Shown: piece after piece, positions 44,459 to 55,719 of the stretch
How the letters are laid out: each line of letters starts with the position of its first letter
How positions within the stretch are numbered: the first letter of the stretch is position 1
NCBI RefSeq assembly: GCF_004016445.2
Contig: NZ_SADT02000002.1
Span: 868,001-932,000, forward strand
Direction: 5' to 3'
Origin: Mesorhizobium sp. M2E.F.Ca.ET.219.01.1.1
GTDB lineage: Bacteria; Pseudomonadota; Alphaproteobacteria; Rhizobiales; Rhizobiaceae
DNA length: 64,000 nucleotides
Notes under the pieces: model-generated
Told to the model about the DNA's origin: nothing
What the model saw: the letters and a program-made list of their open reading frames with translations, nothing else
The model's database searches: none
Made by a program: the position numbers and the translations under genes

Positions 44459-45838
44459 TCACCCCACGACCTTCCCCGGATTCATCACATTACCCGGATC
44501 AATCAACGCCTTGATCGCCTTCGCCAAATCCCGCTTCACCGGGTCGGCGTGCCGCTCATAGGCCTCGCGCTTCTCCAGGCCGACGCCATGCTCGGCGGAG
44601 AACGAGCCGCCGGCTTCGCGCAGGCCCTCGTAAAGCACGTCCTCGATCGCCTGGTGCCGCTCATGCGGAAGCGGGCCGTCGCAATTGATCGAGATGTGCA
44701 AATTGCCGTCGGCGAGATGGCCGTAGACATAGGGCGCGTAGGCGGCGTCGATCCGCTTCAGCCCGGCCTCGATGCGCGCCACATAGGCGTCCAGCGCGCC
44801 GCCCGGCACGGAAACGTCGAAGGAGGGCGCCATCGGGTGCGCGCGCTCGATGTGCTCTGTCTCCTCGCGCAGCCGCCACATCTGGGCGGCCTGCGCCTCG
44901 GAACTCGCGACCAGCCCGTCGAGGATGCCGGCCTCTTGCCAGATTGCAGCCAGCCCGTCCTCTAGCACTTGTCGAGCCGCCTCGACGCTGTCGGCGCCGA
45001 GCCCCAGCACCAGCAGGCAGGGTGCGTTGAGCGGCAGCTGCCCGGGCGCATAGCCCAGCCCGCGCTGCATCAGCGAAGCAAAATTGCGCCAAAGGATCTC
45101 GGCGGCGGAAAGCCGGGCGCTGGTCGAGCCCAGGAAATGCCGCACGATCTGCTGGGCGCTTCGTGCATCCGGCACGCCGACAAGTGCTGTGGCACTCGCT
45201 CCGGCCACCGGGTCGAGCCGCACCGCCACGCGGGTGACGATGCCGAGCGTGCCCTCCGCCCCAATGAACGGATGCTTCAGGTCATAGCCGGCGCTGGTCT
45301 TGAGCACCCTTGTGAGATCGGAAAACACCCGCCCGTCCGGCAGCACGGCTTCGAGGCCGAGCACGCGGTGGCGCATCGTGCCGTTGCGAAAGGCCATGAT
45401 GCCGCCGGCATTGGTGGAAACCATGCCGCCAATGGTGGCGCTGCCGCGCGCGGCAAGGTCGATGCCCGGGTCGAGCCCATGCACGGCCGCAGCCTCCTGC
45501 AGCGCCCCCAGCGTCACCCCCGCCTGCACGATCGCCACCCGCGCGAACGGATCGATCTCCTCGATTTGGGCAAGCCCGCCAAGATCGCAGATCACCTGCC
45601 CTTGGGAAGTCGCTGCCCCGCCCGCGAGCCCCGTGCGCCCACCCTGGGCGACAAGGCTGACGCCACGCGCTACGCAAAACCGCACCAGTGCCGCGACACC
45701 CTCGACATCACGCGGCCGCACCAGCGCCGAAGCGCCGAAATTGCGCGCATCGAAGCCGGGATCGCGCGAGGCGAGCTCGGCGGCGTCCCAGATGATGGCG
45801 GTGGGGAGGAGGGCGCGGAGGGCGGGGAGGAGGGGCAT
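44459..45838 (-). CDS. FAD-binding oxidoreductase (GlcD/D-lactate/D-2-hydroxyglutarate dehydrogenase-like)
   Basis: The 459-residue protein has the FAD-binding PCMH fold (GGRTGLAGGA, GSATIGGMVSTNAGGI) and the C-terminal substrate domain (GHLADGNLHISI, EHGVGLEKR) of the GlcD/DLD/D2HGDH family. It oxidises D-2-hydroxy acids, passing electrons to a flavoprotein or quinone pool. No glcE or glcF gene is adjacent, so a single-subunit D-2-hydroxyglutarate- or D-lactate-type enzyme is favoured. The ATG at 45838 gives the expected short lead before the FAD domain. Confidence 0.9.
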   Translation of the reverse strand: MPLLPALRALLPTAIIWDAAELASRDPGFDARNFGASALVRPRDVEGVAALVRFCVARGVSLVAQGGRTGLAGGAATSQGQVICDLGGLAQIEEIDPFARVAIVQAGVTLGALQEAAAVHGLDPGIDLAARGSATIGGMVSTNAGGIMAFRNGTMRHRVLGLEAVLPDGRVFSDLTRVLKTSAGYDLKHPFIGAEGTLGIVTRVAVRLDPVAGASATALVGVPDARSAQQIVRHFLGSTSARLSAAEILWRNFASLMQRGLGYAPGQLPLNAPCLLVLGLGADSVEAARQVLEDGLAAIWQEAGILDGLVASSEAQAAQMWRLREETEHIERAHPMAPSFDVSVPGGALDAYVARIEAGLKRIDAAYAPYVYGHLADGNLHISINCDGPLPHERHQAIEDVLYEGLREAGGSFSAEHGVGLEKREAYERHADPVKRDLAKAIKALIDPGNVMNPGKVVG

Positions 45839-46054
45839 GGGGAATCCAGGAAAATGTTGAGTGCCTATCTTAGAAGGCTGGAAATTTTGTTGTCGGTCAC
45901 GCGGGAGAGCAAAGTTGTAGGGTAACGACTAGCCGGTTGTTAGCACAATCAAGGTTGTGGGTTATCCAAGAATTCACTGGTGAAACAAACGCTCGATGGT
46001 TCACATCAGATGGCCCACCGCCTAAGCCTGAAACGACATAATGGAAGGAGTTAG

Positions 46055-47071
46055 ATGAACGACCTACCTGAGCGCAAAATCATCGAGCATCTGCAATATT
46101 CTGACGCCAATCGCTTTTTGTCGGAATTATTGTCTCTGCAAGAATCGATTCCGACGCAGCAGACGCCTCTCATCTACAGAGGCTCCGCCATCGCTGATTG
46201 GGGCCTCGTGCCGTCTGCCTTTAGGCCGCAGGGCGTACAGCGGCTTGAAAGGCTGCTTGCACTAGATGTTTCGACCAAGTTCGCAAATGATTCGTCGCTT
46301 CACAAACAAATCGTCGCTGAGTTCACCGCTGTGAGGCTTTTTTACAAATTTGCTAACCACCAAGGTATAGCGCGCCCCTCGGTTTCGGATGAAATTCATC
46401 ACTTGCTGATGCAATCTGCATTTCGGATGAATCCAAAAAGTTTCATGGCGCTTGTCGGTGCGCATTTTTGGAAATGGCCGCCACCGGACCTCAGGCCAAT
46501 AATCGGGCTTGCACAGCACTACGGGGTGCCAACACGCCTTCTAGACTGGTCGAGAGATATGCTGGTAGCGGCCTACTTCGCCGCCAAATCCGCCCTCGAA
46601 TTCCCGATCGAAGGTAACTTGGCCGTTTGGATTGCATCACCCGACATTCTTGAGGCCCACAACCTACCTTTAGTGATGGAGATGCCCAGCTACTCCTATC
46701 AAATTGACGTGGTGGAAGTTCCCTATGCAGGCAATCCAAATCTTGCAGCGCAGAAAGGTCTTTTCACAAACGCCACCCCCACTCGCCCGCGTATCCAGGA
46801 ATTAGGACATGCGCCCGAGCAGATCGACCTTGTGCATGCCGTGAGTACCCTTTTCTCTCAATCAAAGGGAAGCGCGGTCGATGGCATGGTGAATCGGCGC
46901 CCTAAGCCTGACGACTTGTTGCCGCCTATGTTTTTTAAGGCGACATTGCCGAGATCGGAAGCCAAGCCGTTGCTCAGGCTTCTTCGCAGTCGTGGCTATG
47001 ACGGAGCTAGGCTGTTCCCCGGGCTCAAAGGGTGCGAAATCTCCATGGCCGAAATGGAGGTAATCTACTGA
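46055..47071 (+). CDS. FRG-domain protein
   Basis: The 338-residue protein contains the FRG domain: YRGSAIADWGLVPSAFRP (41-58) and the central motif LAQHYGVPTRLLDWSRD (152-168), followed by AAYFAA. FRG proteins are widespread, named for a conserved Phe-Arg-Gly-like signature, and are often found in mobile or defence contexts; their biochemical activity is not established to my knowledge. The gene has more A/T-rich codons than its neighbours. AAGGAG precedes the ATG at 46055. It converges on an OLD-like ATPase, 42 bp between stops. Together they form the core of a probable acquired island. Confidence 0.85.
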   Translation: MNDLPERKIIEHLQYSDANRFLSELLSLQESIPTQQTPLIYRGSAIADWGLVPSAFRPQGVQRLERLLALDVSTKFANDSSLHKQIVAEFTAVRLFYKFANHQGIARPSVSDEIHHLLMQSAFRMNPKSFMALVGAHFWKWPPPDLRPIIGLAQHYGVPTRLLDWSRDMLVAAYFAAKSALEFPIEGNLAVWIASPDILEAHNLPLVMEMPSYSYQIDVVEVPYAGNPNLAAQKGLFTNATPTRPRIQELGHAPEQIDLVHAVSTLFSQSKGSAVDGMVNRRPKPDDLLPPMFFKATLPRSEAKPLLRLLRSRGYDGARLFPGLKGCEISMAEMEVIY

Positions 47072-47113
47072 TTAGCGTTCCGTCATATCTTTGGCCGTTT
47101 TGCGGTCAATCGC

Positions 47114-48938
47114 CTAGGCGGCTGCTACCGCCGCAACTAGGCTCTGCACATAATCTCGCAGCGGTGTTAGTCGGCCGGGGTTATGAGCCAGTATATGCTT
47201 CAAAAGGAAAAGTGAATCGTTCCTCTTGGAAAAAGTCACTCGATGCTCAGACAGAGTTTTGCACACATCGGCAATCAAATTGGCGGCGTCGACGTGGGTA
47301 AGCCAAAGAGGTTCTGTAATGTCTTCGTTCCATTCCGAAATATGGTATGGGCGCTCAGCAGCTTTTTCTTTTAGTTTAGCTTCAACCGACTCAGCACCGA
47401 CGATTTCAGTTGCGGCAGCGTCCTTACTAACGATGAACGCGGCGATTGCTGCAGGATCCACTAAATAGCATTCCAAATGGCGCCGAGGTAGGAAGTGCAG
47501 CAAACCACCGGAGTCTCGCATCATTTTGGCCTTTTCCTCGTCGGTCAATTTCTCTGTGTCGAAGCTGAACGCAACCGAAACGACCAGCGTCGCAGCGGCA
47601 GCGCTTAGGCGTCGATACACCTCATAAACAATGGCAGGATCTCGCTTGTTGCTATTAAAGTCACCCGTTGCTGCGACGGACGTGATGATTGTCCCTTTGG
47701 GTAACGGCCCAACTAGCTGCTGGTACAAGTAAGGGAAACAAAGTTCTTCTGTCGGGCCCTCAACCCAGACGACCCGTTCCGCTGCAAATACGTCTGCCAT
47801 GGAGACGCCTAAATGCTCAGCAACTTCCCGAAATTTCCCAACTTCATCAAGGTTGAGTCGTTCGACTGAAGATTCGTAGCCTGCTCGCTTGACGAGATGA
47901 ATGGTGCTCGGATTGCTGAAGCCGATCACCTCCGGTGCATGCGTCGATATGATGTACTGATGCTGATAATATTGCGTTTGCAGTATCCGGAGGAGCGTCT
48001 TGACTGCTGCCGGGTGCAGGAAGCTGTTGATCTCATCGATTACAAATATAGCCATCGTCGATGGTCATGATCGCTGCGAGGAGAGCAATTACCTGAGCGA
48101 CGCCTGTGCCGCTGGAGTTAAGGGGAAAACTGAGTTCTACCCGCTCCATGGCCTCTGTGGGCCACACTCGAATCTCCAGATTATGGCTGCCAGGTCTGGT
48201 CCTGACGCTGAGATTCCCAACTGATTGAAAAATCTCTCGAAGATGGTCTACCAGTTGCTTGAAAACGTCGCCTCTTTCACTGTTTAGCGTATGAAGTACG
48301 TTCGGAAGGTTGCTAGCGTTAGGCTCGAGACGGCTGCCATAACCAGGCCCCGCCTCACCGATAGTCATTCGCTCGGCCGCAAAGTAAAACATCACGCGAT
48401 TCCAGGCGTTGAACAGTAAGCCTGGTAAGCTGTCGTTCGAAGACACGCCGTGATTAGAAACTATTATCTCGCCGTTATTCGGAGTAGCTGCGGCCGCAAT
48501 CTGCTGCGACCCCGGAACATACGTGAACAGTCGGTGGGACGGGTAGACTGAATGGAAGGTATTTCCCGGTGTTCGAGACACGGATAGTTCTAATCGCTGA
48601 AATTTGAAGAGTTCCTCTATAAAGGCGACCGTGAGGCGATTGTCCGACATTCCGACGGGGAAATACTGTTGTCCACCATCTATCAAAACCCAGTCTCGTA
48701 TCTCTGCACCGCTGACTTCCAACGTGAAGAAAACCTCAGGTCGTGGAAGTCTAAATTTCTGCCATTTTGTCGAAGTTCGATGTCGATCGTCTGGCAATGT
48801 TGGAAGAAGTGCACGTAGCAACGCGCTCTTTCCAGAGTTGTTCTGACCAACAACAATATTTATTTTTTCAGAAAAGGTGATATCACCAGAATCGTGGAAT
48901 GATTGAAAACCTTTAATCCTTATTTTGACGAGCTTCAT
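47114..48938 (-). pseudogene. OLD-like ATPase/TOPRIM nuclease with frameshift
   Basis: From ATG 48938 the first frame has an ABC-type Walker A (GQNNSGKSALL, 31-41) and the signature-like SSGTGVAQVIALLAAIM, then stops at 48033. The second frame (from 48055) starts with Walker B and D-loop (IFVIDEINSFLHPAAVKTLL), continues with STHAPEVIGFSNP and then a TOPRIM-like motif VVWVEGPTEE (about 95-104), ending at 47114. Signature and Walker B are thus split between two frames, which an ATPase cannot tolerate as separate chains without reassociation. One base removed near 48045-48050 would join them into a protein of about 600 residues. It resembles OLD-family/Gabija GajA-like ATPase-TOPRIM proteins. 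No clear homopolymer is at the break. Confidence 0.8.
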
Positions 48939-49427
48939 TGGTTACCACGAATCGCGTAAGGTGTAGCAAATAGGGTTGTTAGTGCAGCCTTCGGCGGTCC
49001 CGGCGCCCCATTGAGCACCGCAATGACCGTCTAACATGCCGCGTGGCATGCCACCGGCGCGCCAAGCATGAATGCTCGCCGCCTTGTTTTGCTGGTTGGT
49101 CAGGTCAGTCAAATTTCCTCTGTCGGATTAGGTGCAGGGCCGGCATTCTGTACGCCTATGACTTTGTCGGGCGACGGGGCGCATCCCAGCAGGCGCACCC
49201 AATATTGAGATTCCAAAACAAAACGCTTCATCGTCCCGCCAACGCCAATAAATCTCTATGACTGTAACATTGCGCACGCGGAGCGGCCGCGCAAGTATGC
49301 TTGCGCAGCCTACGGATGTTTCTCAGGAATTTGGAGTCCTGCCCTTTTGGGGTGGGCTGCTCTAGCGGGAGTGATTCAACTATCGCTTGACGTTCGCCAG
49401 TAAAGCCGAAGCAACCGTGCTCTATCC
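48939..49427. other. AT-richer intergenic stretch at the right edge of the island
   Basis: About 490 bp without a supported gene; an open frame at 49043-49261 reads like non-coding DNA. A hairpin GCGCAAG-TATG-CTTGCGC lies at 49289-49306. No direct repeats or tRNA that would define an integration boundary were seen by eye. Confidence 0.5.
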
Positions 49428-49862
49428 TCAACCCACCCAAACCGAGCATCCAACCTTCTGCCCGGTCGCCGCATCCCGCACCAGTTTCGCATCCACCCGC
49501 TTCAACCCGACCCTGTTCGCCTTCACTTCCTTGCTCGCGAGATAGGCCGGGTCGCCCACTTCCCAGTGGTAGCGCGTGTTGGCGGGCGCCCGCATCCAGG
49601 TGAATTTCGACAGGTAGGCCACCTGTCCAGGCGTGGTGTCGGCGAAGCGGCAGTCTATGGTCGCGGGCATCAGGCCCTTGGCGCCCATCGCGTTGACGAC
49701 CTTGTCGGCATCGGCTGTCGCCAGCCATTGGTCGATGCCGCTTGTCTGGTATGCGTCTATGCCTGTCGGCCGGTGCGTCATGCATCCTCCCAGCAGCATC
49801 AGCGCCGCCAGTGTCGTGCTCGCCCTGCCTGCTCGCTTGCAGTCTTCCCGATCGATGCCCAT
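49428..49862 (-). CDS. Hypothetical lipoprotein (144 aa)
   Basis: From ATG 49862 the protein has a lipoprotein signal with lipobox LLGGC (Cys near residue 27). The mature part, beginning MTHRPTGIDAYQ, is small and alpha/beta-like (YLSKFTWMRAPANTRYHWE) with two further Cys (TIDCRF and KVGCSVWVG) that may form a disulfide. GGAGACGGGC gives a ribosome site. No domain is recognised. A longer frame to 50054 is excluded because it precedes the signal sequence and overlaps the next gene. Confidence 0.75.
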   Translation of the reverse strand: MGIDREDCKRAGRASTTLAALMLLGGCMTHRPTGIDAYQTSGIDQWLATADADKVVNAMGAKGLMPATIDCRFADTTPGQVAYLSKFTWMRAPANTRYHWEVGDPAYLASKEVKANRVGLKRVDAKLVRDAATGQKVGCSVWVG

Positions 49863-49974
49863 GCCCGTCTCCTTGTCCCGAAAGAGTGGAAAGTCCCGGG
49901 CGGGATGGTGCACGGCTGGACATCGCCGGTATATTAGCCGCTTCACATGCGCGGCTCGAACGGGCTCAGCCCCT

Positions 49975-50400
49975 CTATCTGCCTGCGCGGGCAGGGGGAG
50001 CGATCGCGCCTGGGACGATGTCGGTGTTCTGGGCCACCTTGATCCGCCATCCAAGCTGTTCCTTCTTCAGCACCAGAAGCAGGATGCCTTCCCGCGTTCC
50101 GGCGGGCGAGCCGTCCGGGGCGGATGCGCCGGTCAGGGTCCATCTGTAGTGCACGGATGCAAGGCCGGGAGACAGCTCCACGACTGACGCGGCGATACCC
50201 TCCAGCCGGCTGTCGCGAAACATGGTCTTGTGAGTCGCGCTGTGCGCCGCTTCGATCTCGGCCCGGTTTTTCCACCACATGCCCACGACATTGACGAAAT
50301 TGGCGTCCTCGCAAAACAGCGCCGCGAAGTCGTCCATGTCATGCCTGTTCCAGGCGTCGGCGAAGGCGGCCGCGACATCCTCGGGCTTGCTGATCTCCAT
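49975..50400 (-). CDS. SnoaL-like/DUF4440 family protein (SgcJ type)
   Basis: The 141-residue protein starts MEISKPEDVAAAFADAWNRHDMDDFAALFCEDANFVNVVGMWWKNR, the typical NTF2-like cone fold of SnoaL/SgcJ proteins (DAWNRHDMD and a later RWTLTG). These bind small molecules or are ketosteroid isomerase-like; the role is unknown here. GGGAGATCATGTC precedes the ATG at 50400. It follows the lipoprotein gene's direction, with 112 bp between them. Confidence 0.82.
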   Translation of the reverse strand: MEISKPEDVAAAFADAWNRHDMDDFAALFCEDANFVNVVGMWWKNRAEIEAAHSATHKTMFRDSRLEGIAASVVELSPGLASVHYRWTLTGASAPDGSPAGTREGILLLVLKKEQLGWRIKVAQNTDIVPGAIAPPARAGR

Positions 50401-50522
50401 GACATGATCTCCCTTGCTTTCCGCCAGGCTGGGGTGAGACGATAGCGGCATCAGCAGGCCCTGTCACCGCGCTGCCACAGAACTTAGCCGCGCCACTTCC
50501 TTAACGGCCCCAACCCCCAAAA

Positions 50523-50538
50523 TTAACCTTTTGTTAAC
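50523..50538 (+). promoter_or_regulatory. CtrA box upstream of minC
   Basis: TTAA (50523-50526), seven bases, TTAA (50534-50537) and a following C match the CtrA consensus TTAA-N7-TTAAC exactly. It lies 47 bp before the minC start. Work in Sinorhizobium places minCDE under CtrA control, so this is a likely functional site. A second CtrA half-site is not evident. Confidence 0.8.
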
Positions 50539-50584
50539 CATTCGCCCGGCACCCTTTAATCATTGAGTAAGGATTCGCCTGGTC

Positions 50585-51481
50585 GTGACCTTCGCCGCCC
50601 CTTTGCAGAACAAATCCATCCGCTTCCGCGCCCGTTCCTTCGTCGCTTTCACGCTGACGCCGGAGGCGCCGATCGCCGACTGGCTGGAGGGGCTGGATCG
50701 CTGGATCGCCAACTCGCCGGGCTATTTCAACGGGCGCCCGGTGGTGCTGGATCTGAACATCCTGCAGCCGGGGCCGGAGGAGATCGGAGCGCTGGTCGGC
50801 GTGCTCGGCTCGCGCGGCATCCGCGTCTATGCCATCGAGCTGGAGGGCGCCGAACTGGGGCCTGAACTGCCGCCGCTCTTGGCCGGCGCCAAGGAGGCGA
50901 CCGCCGAGGGGCTGCTGGGCCGGGCCGCGCGCAAGGCGCGGGCTGAGGAGCTCGAAGCCGCCGCCGGGGAGCGGGTCCAGGCAGCTGAGCAGACCCCACT
51001 GGTCGCGGAGCCGGCTCCGGCCGAGGTTCCGCAGATCGCCATGTCCGGTGACGAGCCTGTCGATCCCGAGCTGGCGAGGCTCGAAGCGGTCAGGATCGAA
51101 CCGGCGCAAGCCGCAAGCCAAGGGCAGGGCGCCGAGCCGGCGCAGCCTTCGGCCGGCACGCTGATGATCAAGGCACCGATCCGCTCGGGGCAGTCGGTGT
51201 TCCACCCGCATGGCGACGTCATTGTGCTGGGCTCGGTCGCGTCCGGCTCGGAAATCGTCGCCGGCGGCTCGATCCATGTCTACGGCACGCTGCGCGGCCG
51301 CGCGATCGCCGGCTCGGAAGGCAATGTTTCGGCGCGCATCTTCTGCCGCAAGAACGAGGCCGAGCTGCTCGCCGTCGACGGCTGGTACACCACGGCCGAG
51401 GAAATGGAAGGCGTGTCGCGCGGCAAGGCCGTGCAGGCCTTCCTCGACAATGATGCGCTCTGCGTGGTGCCGCTCGGCTGA
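50585..51481 (+). CDS. minC: Septum-site-determining protein MinC
   Basis: The 298-residue protein has an N-terminal MinC domain (NKSIRFRARSFVAFTLTPEAPIADWLEGLDRW), a variable Ala/Glu-rich linker (about 110-190) and a C-terminal beta-helix domain (GQSVFHPHGDVIVLGSVASGSEIVAGGSIHVYGTLRGRA). MinC inhibits FtsZ assembly at the poles. The linker makes it longer than Escherichia coli MinC (about 231 aa), as is common in rhizobia. It starts at GTG 50585. First gene of minCDE. Confidence 0.94.
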   Translation: MTFAAPLQNKSIRFRARSFVAFTLTPEAPIADWLEGLDRWIANSPGYFNGRPVVLDLNILQPGPEEIGALVGVLGSRGIRVYAIELEGAELGPELPPLLAGAKEATAEGLLGRAARKARAEELEAAAGERVQAAEQTPLVAEPAPAEVPQIAMSGDEPVDPELARLEAVRIEPAQAASQGQGAEPAQPSAGTLMIKAPIRSGQSVFHPHGDVIVLGSVASGSEIVAGGSIHVYGTLRGRAIAGSEGNVSARIFCRKNEAELLAVDGWYTTAEEMEGVSRGKAVQAFLDNDALCVVPLG

Positions 51482-51580
51482 CGCGCAAGCTTCGGACCGG
51501 TTTCGCGTGCCAAGGTTGTTAACGAGTCCGCCGTGCCCGGCACGGTCAGAGAATAAAAATCGCCAACGGAGGCTGAATAT

Positions 51581-52396
51581 ATGGGCAAGGTAGTCGTGGT
51601 CACATCGGGCAAGGGGGGCGTCGGCAAGACGACCTCGACGGCCGCGCTCGGCGCCGCCGTGGCCAAGACCGGCAAGAAGGTGGCGCTGGTCGATTTCGAC
51701 GTCGGCCTGCGCAATCTCGACCTCATCATGGGCGCCGAGCGCCGCGTGGTGTTCGACCTCGTCAACGTCATCCAGGGCACGGCGAAGCTGTCGCAGGCGC
51801 TGATCCGCGACAAGCGGCTGGAGACGCTCTATCTGCTGCCCGCCTCGCAGACGCGCGACAAGGACGCGCTGACCGAGGAGGGCGTGGCCGAAGTCATCGC
51901 CCGGCTGCGCTCGGTGTTCGACTATGTCTTCTGCGACAGCCCGGCCGGCATCGAGCGCGGCGCCCAGCTCGCCATGCGCTTCGCCGACGAGGCGGTCATC
52001 GTCACCAACCCGGAAGTGTCGTCGGTGCGCGACTCCGATCGCATCATCGGCCTGCTCGACGCCCGCACCATGAAGGCCGAGCAGGGCGAGCTGGTGCAAA
52101 AACACGTGCTGGTCACCCGCTATGACGCGGCGCGCGCCGCGCGCGGCGAGATGCTGTCGATCGACGACGTGCTGGAGATCCTGTCGACGCCGCTGCTCGG
52201 CATCATCCCGGAAAGCCAGGATGTGCTGCGGGCCTCCAACCTCGGCTCGCCCGTCACGCTCTCGGAACCGCTCAATGGTGCCGCAAAGGCTTACCTCGAA
52301 GCGGCAAGACGCCTGGAAGGCGAGGACCTGCCGGTGGTCGTCCCCTTCGAACGCAAGGGCTTCCTCGACCGGCTTCTCGGAAGGAGGGCCGCATGA
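51581..52396 (+). CDS. minD: Septum-site-determining ATPase MinD
   Basis: The 271-residue ParA-like ATPase has the deviant Walker A motif KGGVGKT (11-17), [14 protein letters not shown] and DSPAGIERG (switch regions), and a short amphipathic C-terminal helix (FLDRLLGRR) for membrane binding. It recruits MinC to the membrane and is displaced by MinE. The ATG at 51581 follows GGAGGC. It overlaps minE by 4 bp (ATGA). Confidence 0.97.
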   Translation: MGKVVVVTSGKGGVGKTTSTAALGAAVAKTGKKVALVDFDVGLRNLDLIMGAERRVVFDLVNVIQGTAKLSQALIRDKRLETLYLLPASQTRDKDALTEEGVAEVIARLRSVFDYVFCDSPAGIERGAQLAMRFADEAVIVTNPEVSSVRDSDRIIGLLDARTMKAEQGELVQKHVLVTRYDAARAARGEMLSIDDVLEILSTPLLGIIPESQDVLRASNLGSPVTLSEPLNGAAKAYLEAARRLEGEDLPVVVPFERKGFLDRLLGRRAA

Positions 52397-52665
52397 GCAT
52401 CCTCGACCTCTTCAAGCGGCGCACCAGCGCGCCGGTGGCGCGCGAGCGGCTGCAGCTGCTGCTCGCCTATGAGCGCCAGAGCCGCGGCCAGCCGGACCTC
52501 GTTTCCATCCTGCGCGAGGAGATCATGGCGGTCATTGCCAAGCATGTGCAGATCGACCAGGACTATCTCCAGGTCTCGATGGATCGCGGTGCCACCATGT
52601 CGACGCTGGAGATCGACATCCAGATCCCCAACAAGAGCGCCGCGCCGCTGGCGATGGCGGGGTGA
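52393..52665 (+). CDS. minE: Cell division topological specificity factor MinE
   Basis: The 90-residue protein has the MinE pattern: an N-terminal amphipathic segment [27 protein letters not shown] and the topological domain [28 protein letters not shown], ending in a short extra tail. It drives MinCD oscillation. It is coupled to minD by ATGA overlap. Confidence 0.97.
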   Translation: MSILDLFKRRTSAPVARERLQLLLAYERQSRGQPDLVSILREEIMAVIAKHVQIDQDYLQVSMDRGATMSTLEIDIQIPNKSAAPLAMAG

Positions 52666-52671
52666 TCTTCA

Positions 52672-52720
52672 CCCTCCCCCTTGTGGGGAGGGTCGATCCG
52701 CAAAGCGGATCGGGGAGGGG
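52672..52720. repeat. Short palindromic module after minE
   Basis: CCCTCCCC/GGGGAGGG (52672-52692) and CGATCCGC-AAA-GCGGATCG (52694-52712) are two adjacent hairpins 7 bp after the minE stop. They may terminate minCDE and belong to a second repeat family. Confidence 0.6.
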
Positions 52721-52733
52721 GCCTGCGCCAACG

Positions 52734-52896
52734 CTTCGTCATCCTCGGGCTTGACCCGAGGATCCATGCCGTGACCGTTGCCGCAGAGTGCAGCGGTGCA
52801 AAATTCTGTAACCGTGGCAACGCTTTAGCGCCACGGCATGGATCCTAGGGTCTGCGCGCGTCGCTTCGCTCCTTGCTCCGCCCTAGGATGACGAAG
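52734..52896. repeat. 163-bp nested inverted repeat (cruciform-type element)
   Basis: Three arm pairs are nested around one centre: CTTCGTCATCCT (52734-52745) with its complement (52885-52896), GGATCCATGCCGTG (52760-52773) with its complement (52832-52845), and CGTTGCC (52776-52782) with GGCAACG (52816-52822). The GTCATCC/GGATCCATGCCGTG core resembles intergenic repeats of rhizobia. It lies between minE and the polysaccharide export operon. Confidence 0.72.
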
Positions 52897-52921
52897 GCGC
52901 GACGCCGCTGCCCCCACGCCC

Positions 52922-54690
<1,769 letters not shown>

Positions 54691-54694
<4 letters not shown>

Positions 54695-55719
54695 GGCGCG
54701 CCGGCCTCCGCCCTGGCCGTGGTGGTCTCCTCGCCGTGCTGTTGCCGATCCGGCCGCCTGAAAAGCACGAGAGCCATGAACTTCGCCGCGCCCGCAAGGT
54801 TCATCAGGACGATCGGCCAGTGCGACAGTTTGAGATCCTGGTCGAAGCGTGGCCCGCCGACGAGCTCGCGCATGGCGGCGCGGACCGCCCAGTAGAAATG
54901 GCGCAGCAGCCAGGGCGCGCGTCGAAGATGCTTCAGGCAGAGCGCGCCGTTGCCGAAATGATAGTCGCGGTGCAGCCGGTCGATCGCCATGCGGTCGCGC
55001 CTGCCGTGATAGTGGAAGATCGTCATGTCGGGCACGTATTCCACCGCCATGCCGGCAAGCATCGCCCGCACCAGATAATCCGTGTCCTCGGCCGAGCGCA
55101 GCGCGCCGCCAGCGCCGAAGCGCTCGTCGAAGGGGCCGATGCGGGCGGCGACGTCGCGGTGCATGGTCATGTTGCACCCTAGCACGAAGCCGCCCGGATG
55201 GACGGCATGCGTCAGCACTTCGCGTTGGTCGCAGCGCTTTATCGTGAAGGGCAGGTCGAGCGCGTCGCCGATCTCGACGCGGCCGCCGCGGATCAGCCAT
55301 TTCTCGCCGCTCGCATAATGCCGCTCGAGGTCGGCGAGATAGTTGCGGTCGAGCCTGCAGTCGTCGTCGACGAACACCAGCACCCCGCCGCGCGCCTGCG
55401 CCAGTCCCGCATTGCGCGCCGCCGCCAGTCCGGGGCGGGCCTCCGAGATTGCGGTCAGGGGGATGTCCGAGGTCGCGGCGGCCGCCAAAAGATAACTGGC
55501 CGTGCCGTCGCGCGAGCCGTTGTCGACCACCACCAGCTCGGCCGCGAAGGCGGGATGCGCCCGGCAGGCCGCGCGGATCGAGTCGATGCAGGCTTCGAGC
55601 ACGTCCAGCCGGTCGCGCGTGCAGACGATGAAGGAAACCGGTGGCCGTTGCCTGGGCCACGGAGGAGGGGGCAGGGCGGGGCGCAGGTGCCGCAGCAACG
55701 GATGGCGCTCGGCGTTCAT
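54691..55719 (-). CDS. Glycosyltransferase family 2
   Basis: The 342-residue protein has the GT-A motifs PPVSFIVCTRDRLDVLEACIDSI, VVVDNGSRDGTA and the DxD-type VFVDDDCRLD, with FVLGCNMTMHRDVAARIG as acceptor region and ERFGAGGALRSAEDTDYL as GT2 motif for a processed glycosyl donor. It adds a sugar to a lipid- or polysaccharide-linked acceptor on the cytosolic face. The ATG at 55719 overlaps the upstream gene's stop, so translation is coupled. A longer frame to 55887 is not supported. Confidence 0.9.

Noticed and set aside
49043..49261. 72-codon plus-strand frame beside the island
   Set aside because: Composition is untypical and there is no ribosome site.
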